Part shown: one piece after another, positions 1 through 7,691 of the stretch | Layout: every line of letters starts with the position of its first letter | How positions within the stretch are numbered: the stretch's first letter is position 1 | Assembly (NCBI GenBank): GCA_903861185.1 | Contig: CAIOTK010000356.1 | Coordinates: 1 to 52,178, forward strand | Reading direction: 5' to 3' | DNA from: an uncultured Opitutia bacterium | Lineage (GTDB): Bacteria; Verrucomicrobiota; Verrucomicrobiia; Opitutales; Opitutaceae | Length of the DNA stretch: 52,178 bases | Position numbers and translations under genes: made by a program | Notes under the pieces: generated by a model | The model's database searches: none | Seen by the model: the letters and a program-made list of their open reading frames with translations, nothing else | Told to the model about the DNA's origin: nothing

Positions 1-981
1 GATGCCATCGCCTTGCCGCTGCTGGACTGGCTGGCCGGCCCCGGCGCCGCCGTGGCCGAAGTGGTCGGGGTCTTCACCCAGCCGGACCGCCCGGCCGGGC
101 GCGGGCAACAGGTGCGGCCTAATGCGATCAAAACCTGGGCCGAGTCCCGCGCGCTACCGGTCCTCCAGCCGGAGCGTTTGACCCCTGCAGACACCGAGCA
201 GCTGGCGGTGCTGCGACCAGACCTCGGGCTGGTGATGGCTTACGGGCATCTTCTGCGGGATGACTTCCTCGGGGTGCCCCGGCTCGGGATGCTCAACTTA
301 CACACGTCCTTGCTGCCCGCCCTGCGGGGCGCTTCTCCGATCCAGACCGCGATCGCCCAGGGGCTCCGCGAAACCGGCGTTTCTCTGATGCGGATCGTGC
401 GTCGCCTCGATGCGGGGCCCGTCGCGGACCGTGAGCAGGTCGCGATCGGCCCGCTGGACACGGCGCTCGAGATCGATGCCCGCCTCGCGCTGGCCTGCGT
501 GCCCCTCATCGCACGGGGCCTGCCGGCGCTGGCGCGCGGGGACCTCGCCTTTTCGGTCCAAGATGAGTCTGCCGTGACGCACTGCCGGAAGCTAACCAAG
601 GACGACGGGGCGGTGGACTTTGCCCGACCCGCCGCGGAACTCGCGGCGCGCATCAACGGGCTCTTCCCTTGGCCCGGGTGCAGCGCGGCGCTGGAAGGTG
701 AGGTGCTGAAGCTCGGGCTGGCGGACGTCGCCGAGGTGGCCTCGCCCGGCGCGTCCGGAGCCCCGGGAGCGGTAGCGGGGAGCGATGATGCGGGGCTCCT
801 CGTGTGGACCGGGGCCGGGCTCCTCAGGCTGCGGCGGCTGCAGCGGCCCGGCGGGCGGATGCTCCCGGCGGCAGACTTCCTGCGCGGGTTTCCTTTGCGC
901 CCGGGGACGCTCTTCGCCTCGCGGCCGATGCCTGCGTTGCTCGTACCGCCGCGGCCGCCTGCGCCCGTGGCGGCCCACTAG
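1..981 (+). CDS. fmt: Methionyl-tRNA formyltransferase, 5' end outside window
   Basis: Formylates the amino group of methionyl-tRNA(fMet) using 10-formyltetrahydrofolate, in the cytoplasm, for translation initiation. The frame is open to the left window edge (visible codons start DAIALPLLDW), so the true start and the first part of the Rossmann fold are missing; 326 residues are visible. The family signature is plain: NLHTSLLP at about visible residues 99-106, followed by RGASPIQ, and the FTQPDRPAGRG stretch near the start. The C-terminal substrate-binding domain runs to the stop, ending in a Pro/Ala-rich tail that may be specific to this lineage. It is followed 40 nt later by a LysM gene and then parB, all on the same strand. 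Identification is secure; only the start is unknown. Confidence 0.95.
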   Translation, partial: DAIALPLLDWLAGPGAAVAEVVGVFTQPDRPAGRGQQVRPNAIKTWAESRALPVLQPERLTPADTEQLAVLRPDLGLVMAYGHLLRDDFLGVPRLGMLNLHTSLLPALRGASPIQTAIAQGLRETGVSLMRIVRRLDAGPVADREQVAIGPLDTALEIDARLALACVPLIARGLPALARGDLAFSVQDESAVTHCRKLTKDDGAVDFARPAAELAARINGLFPWPGCSAALEGEVLKLGLADVAEVASPGASGAPGAVAGSDDAGLLVWTGAGLLRLRRLQRPGGRMLPAADFLRGFPLRPGTLFASRPMPALLVPPRPPAPVAAH

Positions 982-1021
982 CCGCTTGTTTTCGGTCCCG
1001 GGCACCTCATTGTCACACCTG

Positions 1022-1582
1022 ATGCTCCCGCTGCGTTGCTTCGTCCTGCTCTTCGCCGGGACGCTCCACGCCCAAAACCTCCCGGTGGAGGTAGCCAACC
1101 TCAGGGAGGACGTGAGGGGGCTATCGCAACGCTTAGGCGAACTCGCGCTGCGCGTTGAACAGCTGGAGCGGGAGAATGCCGAGTTGCGGGGACAAGTGGG
1201 TGCGGCGGGCCGAGCGCAGGTGACGCTTGCCCAGTTGCGGGAGTCGCTCGCGGAGTCGGCACGCGAGACGCGCGCCGCCGTCGCCGCCAGCAAAGCTGAG
1301 ACCCTCCAGCAGGTTGCCGCGCAGATGGAAAAATTGGCGAAGCAGACCAACGCCGCGCTGGAGTCGCTCGCGCGTCCGAACGGCGGGCGCGCCGCTACGG
1401 CGGGCTTCACCGAAGATTTCCCGCGCGAGGGCGTCAGCTACACGGTGCAGAAGGGGGACACCTTGGCGGTGATCGCCCGCAAGACTGGCGCGCGTGCGCA
1501 AGACATCATCAACGCCAACAAGCTGGCCGATCCCTCCCGGATCCAGGCCGGACAGGTCCTTTTCATCCCAGGAGGAAAATAA
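1022..1582 (+). CDS. Secreted coiled-coil protein with C-terminal LysM domain
   Basis: Predicted envelope protein of 186 aa that should bind peptidoglycan. Seen: a short hydrophobic N-terminus (MLPLRCFVLLFAGTLHAQ) that reads as a signal peptide with cleavage after HA; a heptad-like, Leu/Glu/Gln/Ala-rich segment from about residue 24 to 115 (coiled coil); then one LysM domain at about 140-183 (YTVQKGDTL ... IINANKL ... LFIPGGK). LysM domains bind N-acetylglucosamine in glycan strands. The ATG at 1022 is chosen because it is the first start that gives a signal peptide; the frame is open further upstream but overlaps fmt with low-complexity Arg/Ser/Gly sequence. Its last codons contain the Shine-Dalgarno of parB, so the two are probably co-transcribed. 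No catalytic domain is visible. It could be an oligomeric, YbgF-like scaffold, but no TPR is present. Confidence 0.82.
   Translation: MLPLRCFVLLFAGTLHAQNLPVEVANLREDVRGLSQRLGELALRVEQLERENAELRGQVGAAGRAQVTLAQLRESLAESARETRAAVAASKAETLQQVAAQMEKLAKQTNAALESLARPNGGRAATAGFTEDFPREGVSYTVQKGDTLAVIARKTGARAQDIINANKLADPSRIQAGQVLFIPGGK
1570..1575 (+). promoter_or_regulatory. Shine-Dalgarno of parB
   Basis: AGGAGG lies 11 nt before the ATG at 1587 and inside the end of the LysM gene. It fixes the parB start. It is the only strong SD motif I find ahead of any start codon in this window. Confidence 0.75.
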
Positions 1583-1586
1583 ATCG

Positions 1587-2537
1587 ATGCCGGCTGCTCC
1601 CAAATCACGTCTCGGTCGCGGCCTCGGCGGCCTTATCGCCGCCGCTCGTCCCGCCCAGCCTGCGGGAACGCCCCCCGCTGCCACTCCGGCGGCTACTCCC
1701 GCCGCCTCGGCTCCGGCTGCTGCGGCCGTCTCCGTCGTGGCGGCGCCCGGCTTCCAGGAGATTGCCGTTAGCCTCGTCGAGCCCAGCCCCTACCAGGCCC
1801 GGCGCGAGATCGCGCCCGAGCAGTTGCAGGAGCTGGCCGAGAGTATCCGTGCGGAGGGCCTGCTCCAGCCAATCGTGGTGCGAAGGCACGGCGAGCGCTT
1901 CCAGCTGATCGCCGGCGAGCGCCGCTGGCGCGCGTTTCAGCTGCTCAAGATCAAGTCGATTCCCGCCCGCTTGGTCGAGGCGAGCGACGCTTCCTCGGCC
2001 GCGATCGGCCTAATCGAAAACCTCCAGCGGGAGGGACTCAATCCCCTCGAGGAGGCGCAGGGCTACGCCAGCCTGATTCGCGATTTTGATCTAACGCAGG
2101 ACACGGCTGCGGAGCGCGTGGGCCGCGGCCGCGCCACGGTCGCCAACTCCCTGCGCCTGCTCTCCCTCGAGGCGGAATTACAGGGGTACCTAGCGAAGGG
2201 TCTCCTGTCGGTTGGGCACGCTAAAGTGTTGCTCGGAGTCGAGCCTGGCGCGGCCCGGACGGTGCTCGCGCGTCGAGTCCTCGAGGAGGGGCTCAGTGTG
2301 CGGGCCGCGGAAAAGGCTGCCCAAGCCTCGCGGCGCGCGCCCGGATCCCCGCGGGCCGGCCGGACTGCCCGTCCGGAGGACGCCGCCGCCGTGGCCGGCA
2401 TCGAGCGCAAGCTTACTTCCCACCTCGGCGCTCGGGTAGCGGTGCTCCATACCGCGCGTCGTGGGCGCATCGTCATCGAGTACCGCGGCAACGAGGACCT
2501 GCAGCGGCTGCTCGAGAAGCTCGGCGTCGAGGCCTGA
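1587..2537 (+). CDS. parB: ParB family chromosome-partitioning protein
   Basis: CTP-dependent DNA-binding protein that loads at parS sites and spreads to organise origin segregation, normally with the ParA ATPase. 316 aa. The N-terminus has the typical ParB start (KSRLGRGLGGLIAAA, which contacts ParA in the family), then an Ala/Pro-rich linker to about residue 55. The ParB/Srx nuclease-like CTPase domain includes EGLLQPIVVRR and the GERRWRA box near residue 110. The helix-turn-helix is around 160-190 (TAAERVGRGRATVANSLRLL), and the C-terminal dimerisation domain ends IVIEYRGNEDLQRLLEKLG. The ATG at 1587 is set by the SD. No parA is present beside it, and I saw no consensus parS nearby, so this may be separated from parA or lie just downstream of it across the left edge. 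It converges with the dehydratase gene across 9 nt. Confidence 0.93.
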   Translation: MPAAPKSRLGRGLGGLIAAARPAQPAGTPPAATPAATPAASAPAAAAVSVVAAPGFQEIAVSLVEPSPYQARREIAPEQLQELAESIRAEGLLQPIVVRRHGERFQLIAGERRWRAFQLLKIKSIPARLVEASDASSAAIGLIENLQREGLNPLEEAQGYASLIRDFDLTQDTAAERVGRGRATVANSLRLLSLEAELQGYLAKGLLSVGHAKVLLGVEPGAARTVLARRVLEEGLSVRAAEKAAQASRRAPGSPRAGRTARPEDAAAVAGIERKLTSHLGARVAVLHTARRGRIVIEYRGNEDLQRLLEKLGVEA

Positions 2538-2546
2538 CGCCCGCGT

Positions 2547-4499
2547 CTATTCCGCCGGGCGTTCGCTTTGGGCGCGCTCGGCGGCCAGCCCGAGTTCCAA
2601 GAGCCGGGCGATCCGGTCGGCGTCGTGCACGCATCCCGCCCAGGTGCCGCCGCAGGCCTGTTGCAGCGCGGACCACAACCGCGTGTCCGCCGGCACCCGG
2701 GGATCGGGACGCAGTCCGGAATGCCGTCCCCGGGCGAGCAACTCTGCGCCGGAGAGGTCGACCGCGTCCACGGTCCCCTCGAGGCGGCGGGTGTCCACCA
2801 CGAGGCGAATCCGGTCGCCGTCGCGGACCCCAGCGATGGGGCCGCCGGCCCAGGCTTCGGGACTCACGTGACCGATGCAGGCTCCCGTGGAAACGCCGGA
2901 GAATCGGCCATCGGTGACCAGCGCGATCCGCTCGCCGCCGCGCACGTGTTTCAGGGCGGACGTAATCTGGTAGGTCTCGGGCATCCCGATGCCCGGCCCG
3001 ATCCCCGCGAGCACGAGGACGTCTCCCGGCGAGATGCGGCCTGCCTTCAGCGCCGCGATGGCCGCTGCCTCCGTGGTGAAGACGCGCGCGGGACCCTCGT
3101 GGCGGAACACGCCGTCTGCCCCGATCAGCGACGGATTGATGGCCGTGCTCTTCACCAGTGCGCCCTCGGGCGCGAGGTTGCCGCGGAGTAGGGTGAGGGT
3201 GCTCGTCATTCCCTGCGCGGCCGCCCGCGCCGGGTTGAGGATCACGTCGTCGGGGTCGATGCCGTCGAGCGCGTGGAGCAGTTCCCGCAGCCGGCGCCGG
3301 CGTTCCGATTGCTCCCACCAAGCGAGATTCTCGCCGAGGGTACGCCCGGAGACGGTATGCGCGTCGAGGCGCAGCAAGCCAGCCGCGCGCAGGTGGAGCA
3401 TCACCTCGGGCACGCCGCCGGCGAGGTAGACCTGCACGGTGGCGAAGCTGCGGGGACCGTTCGGGAGCACATCGACCAGCCGAGGCACCGCGCGATTCAC
3501 GCGGATCCAATCGTCAAGCGTCGGAGGGCGTAGCCCCGCCGCGTGGGCAATCGCCGGGACGTGGAGCAAAAGGTTGGTGGAGCCGCCAAATGCCGCGTGC
3601 AGCACCAGTGCGTTATGCACGGCGTCTTCGGTCAGGATCGCCCGTACCGGGGTCCCGGCTTGGTCGAGCGCGAGCAGGGCGCCGGCAGAGCGCCGGGCAA
3701 GATCCCGCCACAGCGGCGCACCGGAAGGGGCCAGCGCCCCGTGGGGCAACGTGAGTCCCAAGGCCTCGCCAACCACTTGGCTGGTCGCCGCAGTGCCCAT
3801 GAACTGGCAGCCGCCGCCGGGCGAACCGCAAGCCCGGCAGCCCATCTCGGCTGCGTGGTCGAGGGTGATTTCCCCCCGGGCGAAACGCGTCGCGAGGGTC
3901 TGCACCTTGCCAGTGTCCTCTGCCCCGCGCGCCAGTAGCGTCACCCCCCCGGGCACGAGGATGCCTGGGAGGTCGGGGCAGCCGGCGAGCGCCATCATCA
4001 TCGCGGGGAGCCCTTTGTCACAGGTGGCAACGCCCAGCACGCCCCGGCGCGTCGGCAGGGAGCGAATCAGTCGGCGCAGGACCACGGCCGCGTCGTTGCG
4101 GTACGCCAAGCTGTCGAGCATCCCGGCGGTGCCGTTGGTCCGGCCGTCGCAGGGGTCGGAAACATAGCCGGCGAAAGGGATGGCGCCCGCCGCGGAAAAC
4201 GCGCGCGCGGCCTCCTCCATCAGCAGGCCGACTTCCCAGTGGCCGGTGTGGTAGCCGAGGGCGACTGGCGTGCCGTCCGGGGCACGGATACCGCCCTGAG
4301 TACTCAAAATGAGGAACTGGCGGCCGCCGAGGAGCGCCGGATTCCAGCCCATCCCCGCGTTCTGCGTCAGACCGAAAAGATCGCCGCTGCTCAAGTGGCG
4401 GAGCTGCCCCGCCGCCAAAGGGAGGCGACCGGCCGGGCCCTCGGCGGTGGTGCGCAGTGCCGCGTAGGCGGCGTCCGGTGAGTCGAGGAGCGGATCCAT
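2547..4499 (-). CDS. Sugar-acid dehydratase, IlvD/Edd family (YjhG/YagF, D-xylonate type)
   Basis: Fe-S dehydratase of the IlvD/Edd family that removes water from an aldonic acid to give a 2-keto-3-deoxy acid; the closest subgroup by length and motifs is the YjhG/YagF D-xylonate dehydratase branch. 650 aa, close to the about 655 aa of that branch and longer than IlvD (about 560-615). Visible cysteines that can hold the cluster: C117 ([11 protein letters not shown]), C160 (ATCDKG) and C221/C224 ([12 protein letters not shown]). The C-terminal barrel carries [20 protein letters not shown], as in all family members. The start is ATG 4499, directly after the stop of the aldehyde dehydrogenase (TGAGATG). 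The partner oxidises 2-oxoglutarate semialdehyde, so a pentonate or hexarate route ending in 2-oxoglutarate is likely. The exact sugar acid is inference; L-arabinonate or galactarate cannot be excluded. Confidence 0.85.
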   Translation of the reverse strand: MDPLLDSPDAAYAALRTTAEGPAGRLPLAAGQLRHLSSGDLFGLTQNAGMGWNPALLGGRQFLILSTQGGIRAPDGTPVALGYHTGHWEVGLLMEEAARAFSAAGAIPFAGYVSDPCDGRTNGTAGMLDSLAYRNDAAVVLRRLIRSLPTRRGVLGVATCDKGLPAMMMALAGCPDLPGILVPGGVTLLARGAEDTGKVQTLATRFARGEITLDHAAEMGCRACGSPGGGCQFMGTAATSQVVGEALGLTLPHGALAPSGAPLWRDLARRSAGALLALDQAGTPVRAILTEDAVHNALVLHAAFGGSTNLLLHVPAIAHAAGLRPPTLDDWIRVNRAVPRLVDVLPNGPRSFATVQVYLAGGVPEVMLHLRAAGLLRLDAHTVSGRTLGENLAWWEQSERRRRLRELLHALDGIDPDDVILNPARAAAQGMTSTLTLLRGNLAPEGALVKSTAINPSLIGADGVFRHEGPARVFTTEAAAIAALKAGRISPGDVLVLAGIGPGIGMPETYQITSALKHVRGGERIALVTDGRFSGVSTGACIGHVSPEAWAGGPIAGVRDGDRIRLVVDTRRLEGTVDAVDLSGAELLARGRHSGLRPDPRVPADTRLWSALQQACGGTWAGCVHDADRIARLLELGLAAERAQSERPAE

Positions 4500-4500
4500 C

Positions 4501-6123
4501 TCAGGTTGTCCTCCGCGCGGCGAGGGGTTCGCGGGTCGGCCGGCCGTCGACCAGCCGGAGGAGCCCCAGCGGGTTGGCGTCCTGCAAGGCCGACGGTAGC
4601 AGCGCGTCTGGAAATCCCTGATAGCAGACGGGGCGGGCGAAGCGCAGGATTGCGGCCGTGCCCACCGAAGTGAAGCGGCTGTCCGTGGTCGCCGGGTAGG
4701 GGCCGCCGTGGTGCATCGCGGGGCAGACTTCGACGCCGGTCGGGAATCCGTTGAGGACGAGCCGCCCGGCCCGTTCCGCCAGCAGTTGCCGCAAGGCGGC
4801 GGCCCCGGCCAGGTCCTCTGCCGTGCCGTGGAGGGTGGCGGTGAGCTGTCCCTGTAGAGAGGCGGCACCGGCGGAGAGCGCGGCAGTGTCCGCAGCCTCA
4901 ACCACCAACGTGAAGGGGCCGAACGCTTCCTCAGCCAATTCGGGGTGGGTGAGGAAGTGCTCCATGGTCGTGCGCGCCACCACGGGCCGCGCCTCGTGGC
5001 GTTCGGGAGCGGGCTCGGTGGCTCCGCCGGCCCATAGGGTTACCCCTCCGGTGCCAAGGAGCCGCTGTTGGTTGGCGAGGAACGCCCCGCGGATGCCTGG
5101 GGTGAGCATCGTGCCGCACGGGGCGGCACGCACGCCGGCTGCGAGGACCGCGAGGAACGCTTCAGTGGCCTCACCGCGCACTGCGAAGACGAGGCCCGGC
5201 TTGGTGCAGAATTGGCCAACTCCCAGCGTGAACGAGGCGAGGAGCCCCGCCGCGATTTCCGCGCCGCGCTCCCGCAGGGCGCCCGGCAGGAGGAAGACGG
5301 GATTCAGGCTGCTCATCTCGGCGAAGACCGGGATCGGTCGCGGCCGCGTCGCCGCTGCGTCGTGGAGCGCGCGCCCCGCTGCCTGCGAGCCGGTGAAGCC
5401 CACGGCCGCCGTCACCGGATGGCGCACGAGCCGCACGCCCAAAGTCGCACCCTCGCCGTGGAGTTGGGAAAAGACTCCCGCCGGCAGGCCCTGCGCTGCC
5501 ACCGCGCGGGCCACCGCTCCGGCCACGAGCTCGGCCGTGCCCGGATGCGCCCGGTGCGCCTTGACCACCACGGGGCAACCGGCCGCCAGCGCGGACGCCG
5601 TGTCCCCACCAGCGGTCGAGAACGCGAGGGGGAAGTTGCTCGACCCAAAGACCACGACGGGCCCCACCGGCCGCAGCATCCGGCGAACATCGGGCCGCGG
5701 CAGCGGCTTCCGCTCCGGGAGCGCGGGATCGAGGCGCGCGTCCACCCAGGAGCCCTCCCGGACCAGTTGGGCGAAGAGCCGCAGTTGCCCGCACGTGCGC
5801 GCCCGCTCGCCGGTCAGACGGGCAACTGGCAGCCCGGTCTCCGCTGCCGCCCGGGCGATCAGCGTCTCACCGAGTTCCTCGATTTGGCCCGCGATGGCTT
5901 CGAGAAGAGTCGCGCGGATCTCCGGTGTGGTCTCTGCAAAGGTGGCCTGCGCCGCGCGGGCGAGTTCCAAAGCTCGATCCGCCTCCATCGGCGAAGCCTC
6001 GTGGAAGTCCGGCGCGAGCGCCACGCCACCGGCGGGATCGATGGCCCGGAAGGTTTTGCCGCCGGGACCACCCCGGTCGCCGGCGACCAGGCTGAACCCG
6101 TGCAGGGAAGGGGAGGGGGACAT
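4501..6123 (-). CDS. 2,5-dioxovalerate (2-oxoglutarate semialdehyde) dehydrogenase
   Basis: NAD(P)-dependent aldehyde dehydrogenase, 540 aa, that makes 2-oxoglutarate from its semialdehyde at the end of Weimberg-type pentose or hexarate oxidation. Visible catalytic apparatus: N163 in [11 protein letters not shown]188 in [10 protein letters not shown], glutamate E269 in [11 protein letters not shown] (the EMSSLNP sequence is characteristic of the 2-oxoglutarate-semialdehyde branch) and nucleophile C306 in [10 protein letters not shown]. The C-terminal [24 protein letters not shown] segment, read here in two parts ([17 protein letters not shown] and YPATTD), is also typical of this branch. Start ATG 6123 gives the expected family length; an open frame further upstream has no family similarity. 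It is the first gene of a two-gene unit with the dehydratase. Divergent from the ceramidase-domain gene, with only 103 nt between starts for both promoters. Confidence 0.88.
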   Translation of the reverse strand: MSPSPSLHGFSLVAGDRGGPGGKTFRAIDPAGGVALAPDFHEASPMEADRALELARAAQATFAETTPEIRATLLEAIAGQIEELGETLIARAAAETGLPVARLTGERARTCGQLRLFAQLVREGSWVDARLDPALPERKPLPRPDVRRMLRPVGPVVVFGSSNFPLAFSTAGGDTASALAAGCPVVVKAHRAHPGTAELVAGAVARAVAAQGLPAGVFSQLHGEGATLGVRLVRHPVTAAVGFTGSQAAGRALHDAAATRPRPIPVFAEMSSLNPVFLLPGALRERGAEIAAGLLASFTLGVGQFCTKPGLVFAVRGEATEAFLAVLAAGVRAAPCGTMLTPGIRGAFLANQQRLLGTGGVTLWAGGATEPAPERHEARPVVARTTMEHFLTHPELAEEAFGPFTLVVEAADTAALSAGAASLQGQLTATLHGTAEDLAGAAALRQLLAERAGRLVLNGFPTGVEVCPAMHHGGPYPATTDSRFTSVGTAAILRFARPVCYQGFPDALLPSALQDANPLGLLRLVDGRPTREPLAARRTT

Positions 6124-6226
6124 GCAGCGATGTTCGCGAGCCGGCGCCGCGTGCCAAGCCGGACTTACGCCGTTCGCTGGGGGCTCGACGCCTTGGGAGC
6201 AGTGCGTCACGGATGGGTTCGCCCCG

Positions 6227-7639
6227 ATGAAGCCTGCCGCCCCGCTCCCCCGTCGTCCCGCGTTTCCTCTTCTCGCGCTGTTCCTGCTGCTCGCCCTCGT
6301 CTCCCCCGCGGCCCCGGCCGACCCGCTAGTGCCGGTCGGCGTGGCGCGAATCGACATCACCCCGGAATTGCCGATCCGGCTGACCGGCTACCAGTCCCGC
6401 GCCACGGAGGCGGCCCGGATCGGCGCCCCGCTGCACGCGCGCGCCTTGGCGCTCGGCGCTGATGCGGACGGCCCGGTGGTGCTGGTTACCGCGGAACTGA
6501 TCGGGATCGGGGAGGAGACCGCCCGGGTCGTGGCCGAAGCCCTCGAGCGCCGCTTCGGGCTGCCCCGCGCCCGCCTCGCCCTCTGCGCGACACACACCCA
6601 CAACGGCCCGGCCCTCGCGGATGTGCTCCCCTATATGTTCGCGCGCGATCTTCCGCCTGAGGAGACCGCCCGCATCGCCGCCTACACCGCCCGACTGCGG
6701 GAGCGGCTGATCGAGGTCGCGGCGACCGCGCTGGCCGACCGCCGTCCCGCCCGCGTGGCGTGGACTCAGGGCAGCGTCGGCTTCGCCACCCAGCGCCGCC
6801 AGGTGGTGGACGGCAAATGGAAGGGCTTCGGGATCGTGCCGGGCGGGCCCGTCGACCACGCGCTGCCGGTGCTGCGCGTTGCCGCGCCGGACGGGGCGGT
6901 GCGGGCGCTGTTTCTCAACTACGCGTGCCATTGCACGACGCTCGGGGGAACGGACAACTTTGTGCACCCCGACTGGGCGGGAGATGCCGCGACGCGCCTC
7001 GAGGCGGCCCACGCGGGGGCGTCAGCGCTGGTAGCGATCGGCTGTGGTGCTGACGCGAACCCAGGCCTGCCGCGCGGCCCCGAAGGCGTGCCCGTGCACG
7101 GTGCCGCGGTCGCCGCAGAGGTCTCGCGCCTCCTTGCCGGCGCCTGGCGGCCGCTTGGGCCCGTCACCGCCGCCGCCTACCGCGTCGTCACGCTCCCGCT
7201 GGATCCGCTGCCCGACCGGGCCGCGTTGGAGGCTCGGCGTGGCCCTGGTTCCCGCGCGCCGGCGCAGTACGCGGCCGGCCGCTTCCTCGCGGAACTGGCG
7301 GCCGGTCGCCCGCTGCCCTCCGCCGTGCCCCTTCCCGTGCAGGCGTGGACCTTCGGTCGCGACCTCGCGATGGTGTTTCTCGGCGGGGAGGTGGTCGCGG
7401 AGTACGCCCTGCGCCTGCGCCGCGAACTCGACGCCCCGCGCCTCTGGGTGAACGCCTACGCTAATGCGGTGCCCTGCTACCTTCCGTCGCGTCGGATGTA
7501 CCCGGAAGGCGGGTACGAGGTCGACGGCTCGATGGATTACTACGGCTGGCCGACGCGCCTCCGCGCGGACACGGAGGACCTCTTGGTCGGCGCGGCCGTG
7601 AACCTCGTGCCGGCCGAGTATCGTGCACTTGGGCGCTGA
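6227..7639 (+). CDS. Secreted neutral/alkaline ceramidase-domain protein
   Basis: 470-aa exported protein with the N-terminal zinc-hydrolase fold of neutral/alkaline non-lysosomal ceramidases (Pfam family PF04734). Seen: signal peptide (hydrophobic LLALFLLLALVSPAAPA, residues 15-31); opening VGVARIDITPELPIRLTGY, which is the usual start of this fold; a His-rich metal-site segment CATHTHNGP (120-128); a second histidine region NYACHCTTLGG followed by HPDWAGD; and GCGADANP. True ceramidases are about 650 aa with a C-terminal Ig-like domain, which is absent here. Such short versions are common and multi-copy in Planctomycetes and Verrucomicrobia, and their substrate is unknown, so ceramide hydrolysis should not be assumed. 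Start ATG 6227 is the first that gives the signal peptide. The heme-binding dehydrogenase follows after 52 nt on the same strand. Confidence 0.8.
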   Translation: MKPAAPLPRRPAFPLLALFLLLALVSPAAPADPLVPVGVARIDITPELPIRLTGYQSRATEAARIGAPLHARALALGADADGPVVLVTAELIGIGEETARVVAEALERRFGLPRARLALCATHTHNGPALADVLPYMFARDLPPEETARIAAYTARLRERLIEVAATALADRRPARVAWTQGSVGFATQRRQVVDGKWKGFGIVPGGPVDHALPVLRVAAPDGAVRALFLNYACHCTTLGGTDNFVHPDWAGDAATRLEAAHAGASALVAIGCGADANPGLPRGPEGVPVHGAAVAAEVSRLLAGAWRPLGPVTAAAYRVVTLPLDPLPDRAALEARRGPGSRAPAQYAAGRFLAELAAGRPLPSAVPLPVQAWTFGRDLAMVFLGGEVVAEYALRLRRELDAPRLWVNAYANAVPCYLPSRRMYPEGGYEVDGSMDYYGWPTRLRADTEDLLVGAAVNLVPAEYRALGR

Positions 7640-7691
7640 GCCAGCCACGCTCGTTCTTGCGCCGGCGACGCATCCGCCCACTTTCGCGGGT

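Noticed and set aside
2547-4499. IlvD, branched-chain amino acid dihydroxy-acid dehydratase
   Set aside because: Length of 650 aa, the N-terminal extension and pairing with a 2-oxoglutarate-semialdehyde dehydrogenase fit the YjhG sugar-acid branch better.
4751-6226. In-frame extension upstream of the ceramidase-domain gene
   Set aside because: It overlaps the aldehyde dehydrogenase in antisense, is Arg/Ser/Ala-rich and would bury the signal peptide.
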